Below, in pieces: positions 1 to 11,300 of a stretch of 64,000 bases of DNA (within the stretch, counting starts at the first letter, position 1; each line of letters opens with the position of its first letter). Origin of the DNA: Phymorhynchus buccinoides (taxonomy: Eukaryota; Mollusca; Gastropoda; Neogastropoda; Raphitomidae). The notes under the pieces were generated by a model. It saw only the letters and a program-made list of their open reading frames with translations. It searched no databases and was not told where the DNA came from. The stretch lies in the NCBI GenBank assembly GCA_017654935.2, contig CM065680.1:33480295-33544294 (forward strand). Reading direction: 5' to 3'. The translations under genes and the position numbers were made by a program.

Positions 1-172
1 GGTTGTGTGCACATTTACAAAAACTTTCAGATGGAAACCCATCTAAATAAAAAAAATAAAAAAGGAAGTAAGAAACATGAAGGAGTGTGCACATTACATG
101 CAGAAACCCGTTCTTTTACTTTATTTGCGGATGGGTTTCCGTACGGAAGTTTTCGTAAATGTGCTCACAGCC
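1..172. mobile_element. Foldback element, may extend left of the window
   Basis: The left arm (1-51, gcacatttacaaaaacttt, ggaaacccatc) is inverted at 117-172 (gatgggtttccgtacggaag, ttttcgtaaatgtgc). A related, more diverged hairpin lies at 9652-9838 (ggctgtgtacac, ttttccgtacggaacttgcg). Confidence 0.75.
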
Positions 173-931
173 TAAAAGCTATTGCTATTGTGTTTCTTTT
201 TTTCTTTTTTTTTGGTACATACCAGTCATTGATTATATAATAAAAGTGTTCTTGATTATCAAGTTAATGCCAACGAAGATAACTGATGGTGCTAACTGCA
301 TGAATAGCTACTTTTGCATCTGATTTGGTGTTAAAAGCATTAGTATTGTAGACAATGTTTGATGATGCAACATTGCTATATTTTATGTGCATGAAAGAAA
401 TCGGTCCATTTTTTGCTCATCAAAAAATCAGTTTCAGGAATTAGTTAATTTATTTATTTAGAGGTGGAATGGTCAGTTGGTATTTTTTAACCCTCTTGCG
501 TTAAAGTTGGCTAAGACTGGTTGGCTAGAAAGAAGCTGCCTTGTATTCAATCCAGCCCAAACAGGCAGTAGCTTGCTACCACTCTTAGCCCCCTTCTGAT
601 GGCATTTCCATTACGCACAAAGTTATAGCTTGTTAAACACACAGTGACAGTATGAAGAAACTTCTCAGTTGTAATGGTGCAATGTTAACTCTATGATGCT
701 CTGTGTGCTTTAAAAGACAGATTTGTTTCGAAATTGTGGGATAGTATCTAAACGCTAGAAGAGATTTTTCTGTAACGTGCTTGAATGCAAGAGGGTTAAG
801 CAAATTGAAACCAAGTTGCCTGTTGGTGGAGGTTTGCACTGTGTCAGAGCTTTCTAGTGTATGATTTAAATCCAATCCAAGCTTCTTTAAATCCAGCTGT
901 ACTCCATATAGTTCAGTTTCTGCTTGTGCAG

Positions 932-1092
932 TGCCGTTGACAGGAAATAATAATATTCTTATTCTTCTGCATTCCCAGGCCATAAGGCCACAATGGGTAA
1001 AGTATGTGTGTGTCCGTTTTCAGTTTTCACTGGTCTCTCCGCTGCGTACAGTCGACACATTCCGATTTCGGAGGAGACAGGAAATAATCAAT
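932..1092 (-). mobile_element. SINE B 3' part, antisense
   Basis: Contains attcttctgcattcccaggc, cataaggccacaatgggt and cacattccgatttcggagga in reverse. 5' part missing. Confidence 0.7.
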
Positions 1093-1227
1093 AGCGAGCC
1101 CATCATGAAGTACCTTGCCACCCTTGTCTTCTGAACCCAAGATTGCTCAGTTGGACATATTATCTATGTGATGATTGAAATTGGACTTAATGCACTTGTT
1201 AAATGTTGTTAGGTTAGGTTAGGTGCA

Positions 1228-1606
1228 TTATAGTCACAGAAGAGTCTGTGAAATTCGGGTTGCTCCTACCTGGAGAGAGCGTCGCAGCCAGAGGCACGCC
1301 ACCCAATTTTTAATTTTTTTTTAGGGTTTAAAAATAATAAATTTGCATGCAATTTTTGTGTGACTGATGAGGAAGGGAGGGAGGGGGGTACATTTTGACC
1401 AAATGACAACTTTTCCGTTGCCACTGGGTTTAATGTGTGCTAAGTGCATGTGCACACAGGACTTCAGTTTATCATCTCATCCAAAAGACTCCATGTTCAG
1501 ACCGCAAGGCCTAGTGCAAAGTGAGAGGAAAAATCCCCTGTACCCAGGTTCGAACTCGGGTTTACTTGACACGAAGCGAACGCGCTACCACTGTGCCACT
1601 CTATTC
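1228..1606 (-). mobile_element. tRNA-derived SINE A, antisense, intron of MGAT5
   Basis: The 3' module (tagtcacaga...tctgtgaaattcggg) is at the left end and the tRNA-like head (ggttcgaactcgg, box B in reverse) at the right end. Same family as 4172-4470, 6608-7042 and 20125-20560, but more diverged. Confidence 0.7.
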
Positions 1607-2194
1607 TGTTGTTACAAAAAGAGTGTCTGATTGGAAGTGCTTTGCCCGCTTCTGTATATTTTGTGCAATGCTAGCAATTGTCCAACGATGCTACATTTGT
1701 CAAAATTGGCCAAGACCTTAACATGCATCATCTGGTTTTTGTGATGTGGCTTTATTTTTAAAAGTAACACAGTACAGTTTTGACGGAAACAAGGTAATTG
1801 AAGTAGAAACGAAAACCCTTTTTCGTGTGGTATGTAATTAATTTTGATTACATTGTGCTCCTGTGGTTCTTAGAACTATGAGAAAGAAAGAGATGCGTGT
1901 AGAAGCAAAAGCATGTTCTGGGGCAATCTTGATTAGGTTTCTTTGATGTTTAGCACATCTATGACAAGAATAAAATGAATTTGAGGAAGCTATAGATGTA
2001 TAGAGGCATAACTTAACACGTGTCTTTATGATTTCCAAAGATGGAAAATTATAGTATTCCAAAATGCTAATGGATTTAATTAAATCAGTGAAGGTGAAAA
2101 AAAATCTTTAGTAATCTACTTTTTATGCCAAGACGTTTGTTATATGTGACACCATGTATGCATGATCATTATTATTTTTCTCTCTCTCCCTCAG

Positions 2195-2329
2195 AATACT
2201 GTCTGAAGTGCCCGAGGCCAAGTCGCCCTGTCAGACGCGGAAAGATCTCCCAGTCACCATCATCTACACCGACATCATGGGTCTCATCCAGTTTAAAAAG
2301 CGCACCACTTCCGGCTTCTCCAAGTTTGG
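2195..2329 (+). CDS. MGAT5: MGAT5 exon E1 (first in window)
   Basis: The acceptor follows a strong pyrimidine tract (tctctctccctcag). The first base completes a codon begun upstream; 44 codons follow, then two bases. It encodes the conserved YTDIMGLIQFKK segment. Two donors are possible: GG|GTCAGT at 2330 and TCA|GTAAGA at 2334. Only the first keeps frame with E2 and gives the conserved Gly-Cys-Met junction, so it was chosen although the second matches the donor consensus better. Confidence 0.9.
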
Positions 2330-5300
2330 GTCAGTAAGAATTTTTTGTTTGTTTGTTGCTAAGCAGTGTTTTTTGGGGGTACATGGAAGTGTCTCCAATA
2401 CACATCTTGTTTTCTTGATTTTAAGAAATGCTTTTTCACGCATTGAAACGATCTTCTTTGCTGATGCAATCTCGGTTTAACCAATGATCTGACTTACAGG
2501 GACAGAAATGTTTAATTTAAGGAAGTCAGCTTTCCAGTCCAGAACGATCAGTTGGAAAGGTGGAATGTGAAGTGTCTCAAATCAATTATTTCCTTTCCAA
2601 TGCTCAGTCCCTTCCTCTCTATTTCTCTCCCCACCCCCTCACACATTCTCACACATAAAGCATAGTGATGGCCGTGGAGGCAACAGCCATGACAGCTGCA
2701 ACGGCAAGAGCAACAACTGTAGCAGCAATAGCATAATGCCATAAATAATACCAGTGACAATAATAGTGGATCAATGCAACACTGATATCCTGATCACCTT
2801 CGTCCTCACCATGATTTTCACTAGCGACTGTGATAATAGTTGTACTATTTCCTTCGCTGTGTCTCTATTTCTCTTTAACCCTTTCACCGCCAGCCATTTT
2901 TCAGCAAAAAAATTCCATTAAACTTACCTGGGTAGAGAAAAACATCTGTTTGTAATATTGGGGATTCTTCTGTGACATATTTAAAGTAAGGCCTATCCTT
3001 GCCTCCCAATATTAAGAGAATATGGTCTTTGGATAACAGACCCTGATGTGATGCCTTTTAGTAACATGGGTTTTAAATTATTGTGGTGCAAAAATGCGAC
3101 GTTGGCGGTGAAAGGTTTAAGTAGCCGTGAAGGTAGAGCTGCTTACTGTTTTCAAAGGAATTTGCCTGTCAGTTTTTGACTATGTGGCTGGCTGACTATC
3201 TATGTTACCATAATAACGTTTGGAAGGAAGCACGTAGGAGGCTGACATTTTGCATGCCGTTAGGTACTTAGGATATCTAGGCCAAGTTCAAAGATGAAGG
3301 TCATTGGTTAAAGGTCAAGGTCACTGGAGCTGAAAATGCTTGAACTACAGTTTTTACGCTCTCGTTCTATGGGTTTTCATCTTGTTCCTGGGTTTCCAGG
3401 TGCATGTTCCGCATTGTGGATTCCTTTGGCACAGAGCCGGCGTTCAACCATCGGTCGTTTGCCAAGCAGAACAAGATCCTGACATCGTGGGGAGGGCAGG
3501 ACCTCAACCCCCGCCAGTTCTTCACCATGTTTCGTAAGACTTCTAGTCTTTCACTTGATATTTTGTTAAAATCCTTGTTATTTGCCAGCTCTTTAGTATG
3601 TGTTAGAGTTCTGTTGTAGATGGAAGGAAAAGCAAATCATCATTTGCAGTGCATTTGCACACCACCAGCAGTAGATACCGCCAATGATATTGCCTATAGA
3701 CTCATTCAAAGTTGGTATCTACCATCAGTGAACTCCTGCCATGTGCTTGCCTTTTCTTAGAGCTTATCAATGTGTTTCCGTTTGTATTGTACATGCGCTT
3801 TTGAATTGAAGATGGCCATTCCCTTCTTGTCGATTGAGACAACAAAAAACATAATTATTCCAGATTTTTTTTATGGACAGTGCTGACACATTACACGTAC
3901 AGTTAATGATAGTCGATGGCAGTATTGATTAATTTTTGGGAGGAATTACACTTAGGAAGAAGCCAAACTAGGTGAAGATTGACCGATTCGATTTGAGAAA
4001 GAAAGATATTTTAGCAGTTCTCAGGACAGTCGGTGTTACAAATGGAGTTGATTATCGTCATGAATGAAATGATGATCTTTGGGGGATTAAACTTGAGAAA
4101 ATAATTGAAACAGAGCAAAGAAGAGTAATCAAAGAGTTTAATATACAGTTTGAACATTTCAAGGTGACAACCCCTCCTGGGGGGGGTCAGCAGGATGGAC
4201 TCTGGAAACCTAGCTATCACTTTGATACGTACCAGGCAACGGGACTCTCCCTTTTGTTAGTGTAGTCCACTTTTCACTGCCTTGGGTGTTTTTTTATGTG
4301 TGTAAAGTGCATAAATCAGACTTGCTTTAAATCCCCATCCAAAGGACTCGACGCTCAGTTAAATTTTCCCCACCGAACTGGAAAGAAAGGGGTTCGAACC
4401 AGAGACACTCACGCATGGAATTGGCAGGCGAACGCCGTAACTATCCTGCCACCTTCCTTCCTTGCCACCTCTTGCCAGTTTATGACTGCATATGCTTAAA
4501 ACCTAAAAGCTGTGGATTGACCTGGCTGCTGCATGCTGTTTGTGACTTTCAGCTCACTCCCCGGACAACTCCTTCATGGGCTTTGTGGTGGAGCATCACC
4601 TGAACGACACGGGGGCAGAGGAACAGGAGCGCAGAGACATTGCCGTTGTCTACGGAAAAAACGAATACATGTGGGAGGTCAGTGCCTGCGTGTGTGTGGC
4701 ACTGCTTTTGTTTTTGTTTGTTCGTTTCTCTGCTTTTATTGCTATGATACTCTTACTTAGTTGTTTACTTAAAACGCATTATCCTCCAATTAGTGGCTAA
4801 AAAAACAAATTGGGTACAACAAAATAAAGGTATGTTTAACAGAATGGGAAGGGCAAAACAGTTGTGTTTTTATTGGTTTTCCGTGCACCTAGAAGATACG
4901 TACCGTATGTCGGACTATAAGGCGCACCTGACCATAAGGCACGTGCCCTAAATTTTGCACAGTATTCCAGTTTTGTTTTCATACTTTCTTGCTGCATTAT
5001 TATTAGTCATATTATAAGGTGCAGGGGTCTCACTCAGTCTGGGGGGAAAAGGTATCGCCTTGTAATCCATAAAATACAATAGGTGATTTGTGTGGTTGGC
5101 TGGCTGTTGTTTTATTGAGAGGACACGGGTTGGTTTTACAGGGCAAGGGAGATTATTTGGACGTGAAAAAATATCGCCTTATAATCCTTAAAACACAATA
5201 AATAATTTGTGTGGTTGGCTTGTGGTTGTTGTTTTATTGAGAGGACACAGGTTGGTTTTACAGGTGAAAGGAGCTTACCTGGACGTGAAAAAGTATCGCC

Positions 5301-8300
5301 TTATAATCCAACTAACAATAAATAATTTGGTTGGCTGGCTGTTGTTTTATTGAGAGGACACTGGTTGGTTTTACAGGTGAAAGGAGCTTACCTGGACGTG
5401 AAAAAAGTATCGCCTTATAATCCAACTAACAATAAATAAATAATTTGGTTGGCTGGCTGTTGTTTTGTTGAGAGGACACAGGTTGGTTTTACAGGGGAAG
5501 GGAGCTTACCTGGATGTGAAAAATATTATCGCCTTATAATCCATAAAACACAATGAATAATTTGTGTGGTTGGCTTGTGGTTGTTTTATTGAGAGGACAT
5601 GGATTGGTTTTACAGGGCAATGGAGCTTATTTGGATGTGAAAAAAGTAACGCCTTATAATCCATAAACTGCAATAAACAGTTTGTTTAGTTGGCTGGCTG
5701 TTGTTGTTTTCATATGTATTCGCTATAAAGCAAGGAAACTTACCTGAATGTGAACAAAAGTATCATCTTATAATCCATAAACTGCAATAAACAGTTTGTT
5801 TAGTTGGCTGGCTGTTGTTGTTTTCATATGTATTCGCTATAAAGCAAGGAAACTTACCTGAATGTGAACAAAAGTATCATCTTATAATCCATAAACTGCA
5901 ATAAACAGTTTGTTTAGTTGGCTGGCTGTTGTTGTTTTCATATGTATTCGCTATAAAGCAAGGAAACTTACCTGAATGTGAACAAAAGTATCATCTTATA
6001 ATCCATAAACTGCAATAAACAGTTTGTTTAGTTGGCTGGCTGTTGTTGTTTTCATATGTATTCGCTATAAAGCAAGGAAACTTACCTGAATGTGAACAAA
6101 AGTATCACCTTATAATCCATAAAACAGAATAAATCATTTGTGGTAGTGCATGGGGAAAACACATAAGTCGCTCAGAATGTTTTTGAGCAAAAGCCAAAAA
6201 TAGTCAACAACCTCCCAAATACCAATTTTCTATTTAGGGGATATTTATGTACATTTCTATTGTCTTCTACCAGTATTCACAATGCGAAGGACAATTTTGA
6301 ATTATTTCATTGTTTATTTGATTGTTTAAAAAAAAAAACCCAAGTCAATACAAACAAAGAGGCACAATTTTGTCTTCAATATCTTTTCTGCAAATGATCT
6401 ATCTGAAATGTCAAACTTCGAATGGCTATAAAAACAAAGCTTGACATGATATCTCAATTCTGTTTTCTGCGTATCGACTACAAATCTTTGCTCCATCTAT
6501 TAAAAACACAATATCACTTTATGACCCAAATCCATCATTTCCCATGCACTATCGCATTTGGTTGGATGGTTGTTGCTGTTGTGTCCATAGATGGGAGTGT
6601 AATTTTGGTATTTGGTATATTCTAGTCACAGAGACTTTTCTCTGTGAAATTCGGGCTGCTCTCCCCTGGAGAGTGCGTCGCCGCAAGTGCAGCGCCTACC
6701 CAATTCTTTTTCCTTTTTTTTGGGGGGGGGGGGGGGTCACAGGGTGAGGAAGGGGTGTGGGCACACTTGGAAAACCTAGCTATCAATTTGGCCATGCCAG
6801 GCAGCAGGATTTCTCCCTGCTCTTACCGACTTTCAACTGCCGTGGGATTTTTACGTGCATAAAGCACACGGGTCAGACTAGCTTTAAGTCCCCATCCGAA
6901 GGACTGGGCGTTCAGTTCGATTTTCCTGTCAAACTAGAAAGAAAGGGCGAGGCTGGGATTCGAACCCGGGTCACTCACGCTGCAGTCACGCATTACATTT
7001 GGCAAGGCGAACGTCTTAACCCACTCTGCCCCCTTTCTCCCTCGCAGGGCAAGGAAGCTTACCTGGGTGTGGTCCGGAACTACCTGGAGATCCATGGGAC
7101 GGTGTTCAGCCAGGAAGGGAGGTCCAAGCTGCCTCCCTACGTCGTCAACCACGGCATTCTCTCAGGGCCCGACCTGCACAAGTTGTTGAGACAGGCCAAG
7201 GTACGAATAGTGTGTAGTTGGGAAAAAGAAAACCTCAAAGAGACTGCTGCACGGTGTCACAGAGACCAAGCAACATTCAGTCACAAGAAAAGAGCGTAGA
7301 ACATTGTTCGTTTAATGACAATGTGCTGTGAATGGGACTCTACTTAGATAGGGCTGTGCCTTGTGCGTGACTCCAGGATTGTGGATCTGTGTTTGAAGTG
7401 TGGATGTGTTCAAAATAATGTTCAAAATTAGATGTGCTTGCATTTATATATAGAATTGATAATAATAACCTTATACAGTGGAACCTACCTCCCTTATAAG
7501 ACCTTCAAAAATAATCCATAATGAGGTCTTATAAGAGAGTGGTCTTATGAGGGAGGTAATTTTGATACTTACAAAGAAGAGCAATGTCTCAGAGAAATAG
7601 GTCTTATGTGGGAGGGAGTCTTATAATGGGAGGTCTTATAAGGGAGGTTCTGCTGTGTATATAATGAAGACGATTGATATTAAAAGAAAAAGTGTCAGAT
7701 CATTTATCTAAAGAACGGTTTTATAACTATGGCTGCTATTGTTTCAGATTTGTGTGGGTCTGAGGTTCCTTTGTTTCAGATTTGTGTGGGTCTGAGGTTC
7801 CTTTGTTTCAGATTTGTGTGGGTCTGAGGTTCCTTTGTTTCAGATTTGTGTGGGTCTGAGGTTCCTTTGTTTCAGATTTGTGTGGGTCTGAGGTTCCTTT
7901 GTTTCAGATTTGTGTGGGTCTGGGGTTCCTTTGTTTCAGATTTGTGTGGGTCTGGGGTTCCTTTGTGTCAGAGTTTTGTGGGTCTGGGGTTCCTTTGTTT
8001 CAGATTTGTGTGGGTCTGGGGTTCCTTTGTTTCAGATTTTTGTGGGTCTGGGGTTCCTTTGTTTCAGATTTGTGGGTCTGAGATTCCTTTGTTTCAGATT
8101 TGTGTGGGTCTGAGGTTCCTTTGTTTCAGATTTGTGTGGGTCTGGGGTTCCTTTGTGTCAGAGTTTTGTGGGTCTGGGGTTCCTTTGTTTCAGATTTTTG
8201 TGGGTCTGGGATTCCTTTGTGTCAGAGTTTTGTGGGTCTGAGGTTCCTTTGTTTCAGATTTGTGTGGGTCTGGGGTTCCTTTGTGTCAGAGTTTTGTGGG

Positions 8301-11300
8301 TCTGGGGTTCCTTTGTGTCAGAGTTTTGTGGGTCTGGGGTTCCTTTGTTTCAGATTTTTGTGGGTCTGGGGTTCCTTTGTTTCAGATTTTTGTGGGTCTG
8401 GGGTTCCCCTACGAAGGTCCGGCTCCTCTGGAGGCCATCGCCAACGGAGCGGTGTTCCTCAACCCTCGCTTCTCTCCCCCTCACAGCAGCAGGAACACCA
8501 AGTTCTTCAAGGGGAAGCCCACCCAGAGAGAGGTACCGTGTTTTACAGACTACCGTCATTTTCAGACTATAAGGCGCACCTTATTATAAGGCACCCCCCC
8601 CCTAAATTTTACACAAAATTATGATTTTGTTGTTTGTTGACAATATTATTTGTCATACATATTATAGGATGCAGAGGTCTCAGTCTAGAATAAAAATGTG
8701 CCTTCTAGTCCACGTAAAATATGGTACAAGCATTTACAGTATAAGTCGCAAACTCCCAATTTTACACGTGTTTGTTTCGTGTTGATTGTGATTTTTCAGT
8801 GGAAGGTACTATTGCAAGATATTGGCACAGCACGGGAAGGGGCAGTTGCCGCTTAAAAGTTAATCTGGGCCTGTATTCACATTGAGATATTTCGAGACTA
8901 ATCATCATGATATCTTTGAAGTCCTAATGTCCTATTAATCTGGGCCTGTATTCACATTGAGATAGTATGAGACTAATCATCATGATATCTTTGAAGTCAT
9001 TCTAATGTCCTATTAATCGGGGCCTGTATTCACATTGAGATAGTATGAGACTAATCATCATGATATCTTAGAAGCCCTTCTAAAGTCCTATTAAATCCTT
9101 TACTACTTTAGAAGGGCTTCTAAGATATGATGATAAGCCTCAAACTATCTCAATGTGAATACAGGCCCTGGTTGGTTGTTCTGAACTAGGTCCTGGGGTT
9201 ACTTCTGATGTAGGAATTATGAGATCTTCATTCATTATTCACAAGGGGAGCTGTTACCAAAACACCATCTTCCTACACTCTCAGACAATGTAAGAAACAC
9301 ATTTCTTGAAGAAGAAAGGAAAAAAAAATCAAAACAAAGCAAATAAAACAATAGAGAAAACAAAAAGAGACCAACACTATGATTGACCTCCTTAGCCCCT
9401 CAAGGAAATGTCCTTCCAAGAGCTATGGCCTTGTCTCGCAGTACAGATAAGATGCTGTGCTGTGGTGATGATGACAGTAGCATCATGAGTAGGTTTTGGG
9501 GGGCTTTTTTGTGTGTGTAGAAATTGTGCTGTATAAGCAGGCATGTGAACTTTCAGCTTTTCAGCAAATTTCAGCTTTTTCAATGGCCCAAGTGGATATG
9601 TTTTTAGATTTTAAAAAAAAGAGCAACTGAGTAAGAATTACTTCTAAGGCTGTGTACACACATAAGCGGATATTCCATGCAGAAACCCGTGCGCAATCCA
9701 TAAATGAAACAAAGAAGGGGAAAGATTTGCGCACTTGTCCGAATTTCCCCCATATGCGTAAACTTTTATCGTTCTTTGTTCTACTTATTTAGGGTTTTCC
9801 GTACGGAACTTGCGCGTCTAATGTGAACCCGGCCTTATGAGTGAATGCCAAATGAACTAAATATATCTGTTCTACATCTAATGCTGATTTTAAGGCTTAC
9901 ATTACAAAATAAAAGTTTCAGCTTCAGGGGCTTTGTCCTCTGACATATGCTTTTCAGCTGCTTTTTTTTTTAATGATTCCTCATTCCCATGCCTGATAAG
10001 TAACCATGATGATAATAGTTAGTTGTACCAGCCGCCGTGGTGTAGTGGTTAGCGTCGCGGACTACTGGCTGGGAGGTCTCGGGTTCGAATCCCATCAGAG
10101 GCTAGGAAGTTTTCGGTCCTGGACCGACTCCTACCCAGAGTGAGTGGCTATGGGCTCAATGGGAAGACTGAAACCACGCAGTCAAGCTTCATCCGCTTAA
10201 CGGATGCGATTCTGAGTGTGTTGCTCTAATTTCAAGACCAACACTGCAGGTGTCTGTAGTTCTCAGGCCTGGTTAATGCCGGGATATTATGAAAGGAAGC
10301 GTGGGAGCGTATGGCCCAGAAGATGGGACACCTAAAAAACAAACAAACAAACAAAATGTAGTCGTAGCAGTTGTTGTGTCATTATTTACATCATGATAAT
10401 AATGATGAATGATGTTTATGATGATGGTGATGATTTACAACAGGTGACTTCCCAGCACCCGTATGCTGAGATGTTCATCGACAAGCCCCACGTGTACACC
10501 ATCGACATCAACAACCTGACCGAGGTCCACCTGTCTGTGCAGGAGGCTCTCAGGATGAATGAGGTACAGTGTGCACCTCAGACCTGCCTACTGCTACGAT
10601 TTGGCCGTAGCAGCTACGAAAAATAAAGCTTTGCTATGGAGCTACGGCAACCTTAACATTGCTATGGAGAAAACCAAATGCCGCCGCACTTTATTTTTGC
10701 TTATGCCGTTCCCGGTTTTGTCTGTTTCTAAGAGCAGACGCCGTATCACGCGCGATAACCTAGTCACTTCCGTTTTTATCAAAGTGACTGCGCATGCGTT
10801 CTTATTACTTTCTCTGGAGAAAAAAAATGGCGGACTCCAGCAGCAGTAGCGATTCGGGAGATGTTTCAAACGAAGAAAAACAAACCCAAACCAGAAAACG
10901 AAAATCATCTGGCACACCATCTTGTTCTGAGAAAAAACAAAGTTTTCAAAATAGCTTACACGGAGGAGTGCCCTTGCATCGTCAGAAGTTGACTCAGTGC
11001 GAACCATGCTCACTCAGTCACTGCAGTGCAACCTCTGCCATGCGGACTTCTCTGTGGTAGATATGATTGCCGTCAACACGTTCAATCGGCGAAACATAAG
11101 CAGTGCGTTTCGGCTCAGGAAGAGAACAAATCGATTGCCGTCGTTTGTGGATGCTACGAAAAAATTTGCCATGCTACTGAATTGATGGCTGGGCTACTGA
11201 TTGGGAAAATTCCAAGTAGGCAGGTCTGGCACCTCTTTCTTTCCTTTAGGTCTATTTCTCATACATGTGTATCTGGTATCTTCTTGTCTGTCTTTGTGTA

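Noticed and set aside
6757..7299. 180-codon frame covering exon E4 as one uninterrupted coding exon
   Set aside because: Its first part is antisense SINE A and its last part is intron; only 7048-7200 matches the GT18 family and has splice sites at both ends.
7738..8385. CRISPR-like array of 32-bp repeats
   Set aside because: There are no spacers, the units are contiguous, no cas genes are present and the sequence is eukaryotic.
7846..8589. Overlapping + strand frames reading a CGSGVPLFQ-type repeat protein
   Set aside because: They are the 32-bp acceptor array read through all three frames. Only the last 147 nt (exon E5) is coding by homology.
10642..11013. 123-codon minus-strand frame in the hAT-like element
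   Set aside because: No motif; opposite to the degenerate transposase N-terminal region that has recognisable zinc-finger spacing on the + strand.
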